Assembly: GCA_019232735.1 (NCBI GenBank)
Contig: JAFANL010000286.1
Location: 1 to 5,337 of the forward strand
From: Aquitalea sp.
GTDB lineage: Bacteria > Pseudomonadota > Gammaproteobacteria > Burkholderiales > Chromobacteriaceae
Direction: 5' to 3'
Length of the DNA stretch: 5,337 bases
The translations under genes and the position numbers were made by a program. The notes beneath the pieces were generated by a model. The model did no database searches. It was given only the letters and a program-made list of their open reading frames with translations, and had not been told where the DNA came from. This document shows, piece by piece, positions 1-5,337 of this stretch (position 1 is its first letter; each line of letters starts with the position of its first letter).

Positions 1-363
1 GTCCTTTCCATTCTGGCCGCACTTAGCCTGACCCTGCTGTTCACCCTGCTTGCCACTGCTGTACATGACGCATTGCCGAACATCATGAACGGCAATCACT
101 ACACCCCTATCATGCGCTTTGTGGTGGGCGGGGTCTGGCTGACCAGCCTGCTGACATTTTTGCTGCTATTGCGCTGGAGCCGGCGTACGGTGCTGGATTT
201 GTGTCTGACCGTGGTGATGTTTTCCTGGCTTTGCGATATTGCGCTGTCCGCCATGCTGAATGCCGGTCGTTTCGACCTCGGTTTCTACGCCGGCCGCATT
301 TATGGCTTGCTGGCGGCCAGTTTTGTGCTGGTCATGTTGCTGATGGAAAGCAGCTTGCTCTAT
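1..363 (+). other. C-terminal half of a MASE4 membrane sensor domain (part of the kinase)
   Basis: This segment encodes alternating hydrophobic helices with short loops. The conserved-looking loop AGRFDLGFYAGRIYG near residues 88-102 precedes the last membrane helix. I recognise the pattern as MASE4, an integral-membrane sensory domain found at the N-terminus of bacterial histidine kinases and GGDEF proteins; its ligand is not established. The start of the domain, presumably with further helices, lies upstream of the window. The family name is from memory of the sequence pattern; a profile search would settle it. Confidence 0.8.
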
Positions 364-2613
364 GCCCGCCTATTACAGGCCGCTACCGTGTTGCGGGAGG
401 CAAAACAGGCGGCAGAAGAAGCCACCCAAGCCAAATCGATGTTTCTGGCCAATATGAGCCACGAAATCCGTACGCCGATGAATGCCATCATCGGACTGTC
501 CTACCTGGCGCTGAAAACCGGGCTGACGCAACAGCAGCGCGATTATCTCAACAACATCCACAATGCGGGGACTTCACTGCTGGGCGTGGTGAACGATGTG
601 CTCGACTTTTCCAAGGCAGAGGCGGACAGGATTGAGCTGGAAAGCGTCAACTTCTGTCTGGACGATGTACTGGAGCATGTTTCATCCTTGCTGGCGCAGA
701 GTGCGGCCGACAAAAATCTGGAATTGCTGTTCAAGTGCGGCCACGACGTGCCGCAAGGACTGGTGGGCGATCCGCTGCGTCTGGGCCAGGTGCTGACCAA
801 TCTGGTCAGCAATGCCATCAAATTTACCGAGCTGGGACAAGTCACCATCAGCCTGAGCGTACTGGAACAGGTTGGCGACAAGCTCAAGCTACATTTCTGC
901 GTGCGAGACACCGGCATCGGCATGAACGACACCCAGCTTGCCGGGCTGTTTCAGGCATTTCATCAGGCAGATGGCTCTACGACACGCAAGTTTGGCGGTA
1001 CCGGGCTGGGCCTGGTCATTGCCAAGCGTCTGATCGAACTGATGGGGGGCGATATCCAGGTGGAGTCCCAGCCGGGACGTGGCACAGCCTTCATGTTCAG
1101 CATCTGGCTGGGCATCCATCAGCAAGAATGCCTGCACGATCTGCCCTCCAGCCTGAAAGGCAAGCGCGTGCTGGTGGTAGATGACAATGCCTCGGCCCGC
1201 GATATCCTGTGCGAGCAATTACGCGCACTGAATTTTGCTGTCAGCACCTGCAGTTCAGGGCCGGATGCGCTGACCTGCCTGCAGCAGGCCAGTACCGATC
1301 ACCCGTTTGACATGGTTTTCCTCGACTGGATGATGCCAGAGATGGATGGCATCGCAGCCGGCAGTGAAATCCGAGCCCGACATCCGGCGGTCCATATCGT
1401 CATGGTGACCGCCTTTGGCCGTAATGATGTCCGCGTCCAGGCTGAAGCCATTGGCATCGAAGCCTTCCTGGTCAAACCGGTCAGTCAGTCCTCACTGCTG
1501 AATGTCATGTTGCAGCTTGCCGGCATGGATGCACAGCCCCTCAACAAACGGGGTAAAAGCCTGGATAACAGCCTGCCCAGGCTGGATGAGATGCGTGTAC
1601 TGCTGGTGGAGGACAACAAGATCAATCAGCAGATCACACAGGAATTGCTGGAGTGGGCTGGTGCCACGGTCACCGTGGCAGAAAATGGCCAGCAAGCCAT
1701 CGACATCCTGCAGGAAGCCGGCCCATCCGGCTGCGATGTGGTGCTGATGGATGTGCAAATGCCGGTACTGGACGGCATCGAAGCCACCCGCATCCTGAAA
1801 GCCGACCCGCAGTTGTGCGCCCTGCCCGTGATTGCCCTGACTGCCGATGCCATGACCAAGGAAAGGGAGCGCTGCATGCATGCCGGCATGGTGGATCACA
1901 TCCTCAAGCCAGTCGATCCCCATGTGATGTTTGAAACCATACTGCGCTGGGGGCACCCTGCCAGTTCGGCGCTCCCAGCTGCAGAAGCCCCGGCTGCGCA
2001 AAATAACAACATCAGCCTGGACCACGTTCCCGGCCTGGATCAGGCACTGGGTCTGGCGCATGTGGCCGGCAATCAGGTCCTGTACCTGCATTTGCTGCAC
2101 CAGTTCATTGAAGAGGAAGCGCAAGCCGCAGACAAGCTGGCCGTAGCCCTGCAGCAGGGAGATCACGCCGTGGCCGAGCGCATCGTGCACAGCCTCAAGG
2201 GCATCGCTGGCAGCATTGGTCTGGCACCACTGCAATCCACCTGTATCGATCTGCAGGAAACCATACGGCAACAACAGGATACGGCCGCCCTGCTGGCCAT
2301 GCTGAACCAGCAGCTGCATCAGGCCATCACGGCCTTGCAAGCCGCTTTGCCGGCCCCGCAGGACAATAGCAGCAGCATGGCCGAGGAACTGAGCCCGCTG
2401 CTGCAACCGCTCGCCACCTTGCTGGCTGGCAGCGATGGCGATGCCTTGAGCTATTTTCTGGCCATGAGCAGCGCCATCCAGTCGGTACTGCCCGCCGATG
2501 ATTTCAGTCGTCTGGAACGGGCCATGCGCCAGTTCGACTTCCCGACGGCACAGCATATTGTCGATACCGCCCTGCCCCCGGCAGCGCGCAATACGGAAGA
2601 ACCACAACCATGA
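1..2613 (+). CDS. MASE4-type membrane hybrid histidine kinase (HisKA-HATPase-REC-REC-HPt), 5' end outside window
   Basis: A membrane sensor kinase that would autophosphorylate on histidine and pass phosphate through internal receivers to an HPt domain. Residues are numbered from base 1, because the frame is open from there; 870 residues are visible. Residues 1-121 hold about four hydrophobic segments (about 1-21, 38-58, 63-86, 93-120) and read as the C-terminal half of a MASE4 domain, with a DIALSAMLNAGRFDLGFYAG stretch typical of that family. A short helical linker leads directly into HisKA, with no PAS between; the H-box MSHEIRTP has His154. HATPase_c has the N-box around Asn271, DTGIG at 303-307 and a GTGLGL box near 333-338. 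REC1 has Asp394/395, Asp442, Thr470 and Lys492. REC2 has Glu537/Asp538, Asp584 and Lys636. HPt has His730 in HSLKG. A helical tail of about 95 residues follows. All catalytic residues are present. Architecture resembles BarA/GacS-type kinases. The signal is unknown. TTG at 73 is not the start, since it would cut the sensor in half. Confidence 0.95.
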   Translation, partial: VLSILAALSLTLLFTLLATAVHDALPNIMNGNHYTPIMRFVVGGVWLTSLLTFLLLLRWSRRTVLDLCLTVVMFSWLCDIALSAMLNAGRFDLGFYAGRIYGLLAASFVLVMLLMESSLLYARLLQAATVLREAKQAAEEATQAKSMFLANMSHEIRTPMNAIIGLSYLALKTGLTQQQRDYLNNIHNAGTSLLGVVNDVLDFSKAEADRIELESVNFCLDDVLEHVSSLLAQSAADKNLELLFKCGHDVPQGLVGDPLRLGQVLTNLVSNAIKFTELGQVTISLSVLEQVGDKLKLHFCVRDTGIGMNDTQLAGLFQAFHQADGSTTRKFGGTGLGLVIAKRLIELMGGDIQVESQPGRGTAFMFSIWLGIHQQECLHDLPSSLKGKRVLVVDDNASARDILCEQLRALNFAVSTCSSGPDALTCLQQASTDHPFDMVFLDWMMPEMDGIAAGSEIRARHPAVHIVMVTAFGRNDVRVQAEAIGIEAFLVKPVSQSSLLNVMLQLAGMDAQPLNKRGKSLDNSLPRLDEMRVLLVEDNKINQQITQELLEWAGATVTVAENGQQAIDILQEAGPSGCDVVLMDVQMPVLDGIEATRILKADPQLCALPVIALTADAMTKERERCMHAGMVDHILKPVDPHVMFETILRWGHPASSALPAAEAPAAQNNNISLDHVPGLDQALGLAHVAGNQVLYLHLLHQFIEEEAQAADKLAVALQQGDHAVAERIVHSLKGIAGSIGLAPLQSTCIDLQETIRQQQDTAALLAMLNQQLHQAITALQAALPAPQDNSSSMAEELSPLLQPLATLLAGSDGDALSYFLAMSSAIQSVLPADDFSRLERAMRQFDFPTAQHIVDTALPPAARNTEEPQP
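1662..1680. repeat. Perfect 19-base palindrome inside the second receiver domain
   Basis: TGCCACGGT, a single C, then ACCGTGGCA form a perfect 9-bp inverted repeat. It lies in codons for the Ala-Thr-Val-Thr-Val-Ala strand of REC2, where alternating Thr/Val codons make symmetry easy to arise. There is no sign that it is an operator or terminator; it is recorded as a sequence fact only. Confidence 0.5.
2595..2613 (+). promoter_or_regulatory. Shine-Dalgarno and ATGA stop/start overlap coupling kinase to regulator
   Basis: GGAAGA at 2595-2600 lies 9 bases before the ATG at 2610. That ATG overlaps the kinase stop codon TGA (2611-2613) as ATGA, the usual layout for translational coupling. A second ATG follows at once (2613-2615), so the protein could start one residue later; the first has the better spacing to the purine-rich site. 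The layout implies the two proteins are made together from one transcript. Confidence 0.75.
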
Positions 2614-3740
2614 TGCTTAGCGCTGGCACTGACTCCCGGCAAACCGTGCTGATTGTCGATGACACACCGGAAAACCTCACATTGCTCTACGGGCTGCTGA
2701 AAGACCGTTACCGGGTTCTGGTAGCCAATAGCGGCGAGCGGGCATTGCAACTGGTGACGGCCGAGACACCGCCCGACCTGGTGTTGCTGGATGTGCTGAT
2801 GCCGGGGATAGGCGGTATCGAAGTATGCCGCCAGATGCAGAACGACAAGCGCACGGCAGCCATTCCCGTCATTTTCCTCACCGCCATGGGACAGCGCGAG
2901 GCAGAACAGGCCGGCTTTGATGCCGGTGCCGTCGATTACATCATCAAACCCTTCTCGCCACCGGTGGTGCTGGCGCGGGTCAGGACCCATCTGAAACTGA
3001 AAGCGGCTACCGATTTCCTGCAAGACCAGGCTGCTTTCTTGCAGCGGGAAGTCGAAAAACGCACGCAGGAAGTCCAAGTCATTCAGGACGTCACCATCAT
3101 GGCCATGGCCTCGCTGGCAGAAACGCGTGACCACGAAACCGGCAATCACATCCGGCGCACCCAGAACTATGTACGCATCCTGGCCATGCAGCTCAAATCC
3201 CATCCGCGCTTCCAGCACGTACTGGATGATGAAACCATCCAGTTGCTGTACAAATCCGCCCCCTTGCATGATATCGGCAAGGTTGGCATACCGGATTACA
3301 TCCTGCTCAAGCCAGGTGCGCTGACCCTGGAAGAGTTCGAAATCATGAAGACGCATACCATCCTGGGACGGGACGCCATTGCCGCCGCCGAGAAGCTGCT
3401 GAATGCGCCCAGCAGCTTTTTGCGATTGGCCCGGGAAATTGCCAATTACCATCAGGAAAAGTGGGATGGCAGCGGCTATCCTGAAGGCTTGGCTGGCGAT
3501 GCCATCCCGGTGTCGGCACGGCTGATGGCGATTGCCGATGTCTACGACGCGCTGATTTCCCGCCGTGTTTACAAACCACCCTTTCCCCATGCCACGGCGG
3601 TTGAGATGATCATCGCCGGCCGGGGCCAGCATTTCGACCCGGACATGGTGGATGCCTTCGCCCTGATTGCCGGGGATTTTCACCAGATCGCCCTGCAGTT
3701 TTCCGACAAGGCGACCGACGATAACGCCGTACAGGGCTGA
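2610..3740 (+). CDS. Response regulator with HD-GYP domain (RpfG-like c-di-GMP phosphodiesterase family)
   Basis: A complete 376-residue cytoplasmic regulator. Residues 11-130 form a receiver: acidic pair Asp17/Asp18, phosphoacceptor Asp61 in LLDVLMP, Thr91 and Lys113 in IIKPF. A helical, probably coiled-coil linker (about 134-165) joins it to HD-GYP (about 165-365), which has DHETGNH with Glu186 and His190, the HD pair His220/Asp221 in HDIGK, His249, HQEKWDGSGYP at 281-291 and Asp310. HD-GYP proteins of this type hydrolyse cyclic-di-GMP to pGpG or GMP at a two- or three-metal site. One oddity: the usual HHE motif reads HQE here, with Gln282 replacing a histidine that is a metal ligand in characterised members. 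The length is normal for the RpfG type. The gene directly follows, and overlaps, the hybrid kinase, whose HPt is the likely phosphodonor to Asp61 (inference). Activity is probable but not proven by sequence. Confidence 0.95.
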   Translation: MMLSAGTDSRQTVLIVDDTPENLTLLYGLLKDRYRVLVANSGERALQLVTAETPPDLVLLDVLMPGIGGIEVCRQMQNDKRTAAIPVIFLTAMGQREAEQAGFDAGAVDYIIKPFSPPVVLARVRTHLKLKAATDFLQDQAAFLQREVEKRTQEVQVIQDVTIMAMASLAETRDHETGNHIRRTQNYVRILAMQLKSHPRFQHVLDDETIQLLYKSAPLHDIGKVGIPDYILLKPGALTLEEFEIMKTHTILGRDAIAAAEKLLNAPSSFLRLAREIANYHQEKWDGSGYPEGLAGDAIPVSARLMAIADVYDALISRRVYKPPFPHATAVEMIIAGRGQHFDPDMVDAFALIAGDFHQIALQFSDKATDDNAVQG

Positions 3741-3754
3741 CCGCCCTGCATTTT
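3732..3754 (+). other. Weak hairpin over the regulator stop codon, possible leaky terminator
   Basis: CAGGGC (3732-3737) and GCCCTG (3743-3748) can pair as a 6-bp stem with a 5-base loop containing the stop codon, followed by CATTTT. The stem is short and the T-run only four bases and offset, so strong intrinsic termination is unlikely. It might attenuate read-through into the MHYT gene, or be chance. Confidence 0.25.
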
Positions 3755-3767
3755 GAGCAGCATGAGC

Positions 3768-3780
3768 AGGAGTTGAAATG
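3768..3780 (+). promoter_or_regulatory. Shine-Dalgarno and start of the MHYT gene
   Basis: AGGAG at 3768-3772 sits 5 bases before the ATG at 3778. It fixes the start of the MHYT-domain gene and fits the short N-terminal lead before the first membrane helix. The 37-bp gap after the HD-GYP gene shows no convincing promoter, so co-transcription with the upstream pair is likely. Confidence 0.8.
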
Positions 3781-5337
3781 TTGCCTTCCTACTTTATCAG
3801 CAACAATCCGTCTTCCCTATTCTTGCCCACGCAATACAATCCGTGGCTGGTGGTGCTGTCCTTGCTGGTGGCCATTTTTGCCTCTTGTCTGGCATTGCAG
3901 ATGGCCGGATTTGCCCGTGAGGCCAGCGAATCGAAACTGCGAAAAATTGCATTGGGGACAGGCGCAGTGGCCATGGGCGGGGGTATCTGGGCCATGCATT
4001 TTGTCGGCATGCTGGCCTTCTCCATCTGCAGTTCGGTGCACTACGCCCTGATTCCGACCCTGCTTTCCATGCTGCCGGCCGTGGCAGCGGCCTGGTTTGC
4101 CTTGCGGATACTGGCACAAGCCAGCATCCGCCGGGGACAGCTCTGGTTAAGCGGCCTGCTGGTGGGAGGCGGCATCGGCACCATGCATTACAGCGGCATG
4201 GCCGCCATGCGCATGGAACCCCTGCTGCGTTACGACCCGGCATGGTTCGCCGCTTCCATCCTGGTAGCGGTATTGCTCAGCAGCCTGGCTTTGTGGATAC
4301 GGTTTGGCCTGGATCGCAATCGCCTGCGCAAGCACTACGCCACCTTGCTGGCTGGTGGGGTGATGGGCATTGCCATTGCCGGCATGCACTATTTCGGCAT
4401 GGCCGCAGCCCGTTTCATCGGCACACCACAAACCGCTGCCTTCCCCTCCTGGGATGACAATGCCGGTTTGGCTATTGGTATCGCCGTGCTGGTACTGATG
4501 TTGGGAAATATGGTCCTGGCCGGCAATGTCCTGTTGCGCTACCGCATGCTCTACCAGAAAGTGCTGGCCAACGAGCTGGAATTGCAGACCATTGTCAGCA
4601 CCACCATTGATGGCATGATCAGCTTCGACACCACGGGGCTCATCCAGACCATCAATCCCGCAGCTGAGCGCCTGTTCGGCTGGACTGACGCGGAAGTAAA
4701 GGGTAGCCATATCCGGCAGCTGATTCCCACCCTGTACCGGCAGGATGCATCGCCCTCTTCGCAAGCGCCAGCATTCATCATCGGCAGTGAGCAGGAATTG
4801 GTCGGGCAACGCAGGGACGGCATGGCCTTTCCCATACGCCTTGCCATCGGCAAGGCAGACCTGCCCGAACACAGCCTGTATGTAGGCTTTGTCAGCGACA
4901 TCAGTGAACGCTACCGCATGCAGCAGGAACTGGAAGCGCGGGAGCAGCAATTCCACGCGCTGATCGACAACATCCCTGGCGTCACCTTTCGTAGCGAGGC
5001 CGTGGAGCCATGGAACAAGCTGCTCATCAGCGAGGACATTCAGGAACTCAGCGGCTGGCCCAGCAAGATTTTCATGAGCGGCGGCATGCACATCATCAAC
5101 ATCATCCACCCGGAAGACCAGCAACGGGTACGTGATGTCATCCAGGAGGCGCTGGCCCAGCACCATCCCTATGCCGTGGAATACCGGATCCGCTGCATGG
5201 ATGGCACCGAGCGCTGGGTCTCCGAAAGTGCCCGCGGCGTGTTCAACAAGGAAAACCAGCCGGTTTTCATTGACGGCGTGATCCTGGATATTTCGCAACG
5301 CAAGATCATGGAACTGGCCATGCAGGAAGCCAAGGAA
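3778..5337 (+). CDS. MHYT-domain integral membrane sensor with two PAS domains, 3' end outside window
   Basis: The frame is open from the ATG at 3778 to the window edge (520 codons, no stop), so only the sensory half is seen. After a short lead (NPWLVVLSLLVAI begins helix 1) there are about seven hydrophobic helices (about 23-45, 56-81, 91-113, 121-142, 156-176, 187-208, 230-253). Three copies of the MHYT signature lie in helices 2, 4 and 6: MHFVGM (73-78), MHYSGM (136-141) and MHYFGM (203-208). This pattern defines the MHYT domain, proposed to bind copper and sense O2, CO or NO; that role is a prediction for the family. PAS1 spans about 268-380 (TTIDGMISFDTTGLI; ends SDISER). PAS2 spans about 390-507 (HALIDNIPGVTFR; ends LDISQRK). 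The final residues MQEAKE begin a signalling helix. The output is unseen; a histidine kinase core is my first guess, GGDEF-EAL the alternative. Confidence 0.93.
   Translation, partial: MLPSYFISNNPSSLFLPTQYNPWLVVLSLLVAIFASCLALQMAGFAREASESKLRKIALGTGAVAMGGGIWAMHFVGMLAFSICSSVHYALIPTLLSMLPAVAAAWFALRILAQASIRRGQLWLSGLLVGGGIGTMHYSGMAAMRMEPLLRYDPAWFAASILVAVLLSSLALWIRFGLDRNRLRKHYATLLAGGVMGIAIAGMHYFGMAAARFIGTPQTAAFPSWDDNAGLAIGIAVLVLMLGNMVLAGNVLLRYRMLYQKVLANELELQTIVSTTIDGMISFDTTGLIQTINPAAERLFGWTDAEVKGSHIRQLIPTLYRQDASPSSQAPAFIIGSEQELVGQRRDGMAFPIRLAIGKADLPEHSLYVGFVSDISERYRMQQELEAREQQFHALIDNIPGVTFRSEAVEPWNKLLISEDIQELSGWPSKIFMSGGMHIINIIHPEDQQRVRDVIQEALAQHHPYAVEYRIRCMDGTERWVSESARGVFNKENQPVFIDGVILDISQRKIMELAMQEAKE

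Noticed and set aside
1492..2607. Long antisense open frame of 371 codons on the - strand
   Set aside because: It lies wholly under the second receiver, HPt and tail of the kinase, whose motifs are certain. The translation is rich in Gln, Gly and His with no recognisable domain, as expected of a reverse-complement frame of GC-rich coding DNA.
2451..3683. Long antisense open frame of 410 codons on the - strand
   Set aside because: It is opposite the REC-HD-GYP gene and crosses the kinase/regulator junction. It has no domain motif, and the sense frame carries all receiver and HD-GYP residues.
3732..3754. Strong Rho-independent terminator separating the HD-GYP and MHYT genes
   Set aside because: The stem is only 6 bp, with an offset four-base T-run. 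It is listed only as a weak hairpin; an operon read-through is more likely.
3741..3777. Promoter or small RNA in the gap before the MHYT gene
   Set aside because: The gap is 37 bases, and beyond the Shine-Dalgarno site no paired -35/-10 elements or RNA-like structure can be supported.
3773..4051. Small + strand open frame of 92 codons overlapping the MHYT start
   Set aside because: It is out of frame with the MHYT gene, begins too close to the AGGAG site for good spacing, and encodes a Trp/Pro/Cys-rich shadow peptide.
4147..5298. Long antisense open frame of 383 codons on the - strand
   Set aside because: It is opposite the MHYT-PAS-PAS gene. The sense frame shows three MHYT motifs and two PAS domains; the antisense product has no family features.

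Overview
The window is a compact block of signal-transduction genes, all on the + strand and coding almost edge to edge. Base composition looks moderately GC-rich (high fifties percent by eye, not counted). The protein style (MASE4 sensor, BarA-like hybrid kinase, RpfG-like REC-HD-GYP regulator, MHYT sensor) suggests a free-living or host-associated proteobacterium. My best guess is a betaproteobacterium of the Chromobacterium/Aquitalea/Vogesella group; that is an impression from sequence flavour, not a demonstrated assignment.

Layout. (1) Positions 1-2613: the 3' part of a large hybrid histidine kinase whose 5' end lies left of the window. It carries the C-terminal half of a MASE4 membrane sensor, then HisKA, HATPase_c, REC, REC and HPt domains and a helical tail. 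The reading frame is open from base 1, so a start at the TTG at 73 would be an edge artefact. (2) Positions 2610-3740: a complete response regulator with an N-terminal receiver, a helical linker and a C-terminal HD-GYP domain (cyclic-di-GMP phosphodiesterase family). It overlaps the kinase by 4 bp (ATGA), so the two are very probably translationally coupled. (3) A 37-bp gap with a good Shine-Dalgarno sequence and one weak hairpin. (4) Positions 3778-5337: the 5' part of an integral-membrane MHYT sensor followed by two PAS domains. It is still open at the right edge, and its output domain lies outside the window.

How they may work together. The first kinase has every phosphorelay site (H-D-D-H), and its HPt is the natural donor to the receiver of the next gene. 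Membrane input would then control c-di-GMP turnover. The MHYT-PAS-PAS protein would add a second membrane input, perhaps gas- or copper-linked, to the same output if it proves to be a kinase. The families are well known and I see no clearly new system. The points most worth a second look are the His-to-Gln change in the HD-GYP metal-site motif, the possible convergence of two sensors on one HD-GYP output, and the missing C-terminus of the MHYT protein. No RNA genes, mobile elements, CRISPR arrays or attachment sites were seen, and no stretch over 300 bases lacks a gene.
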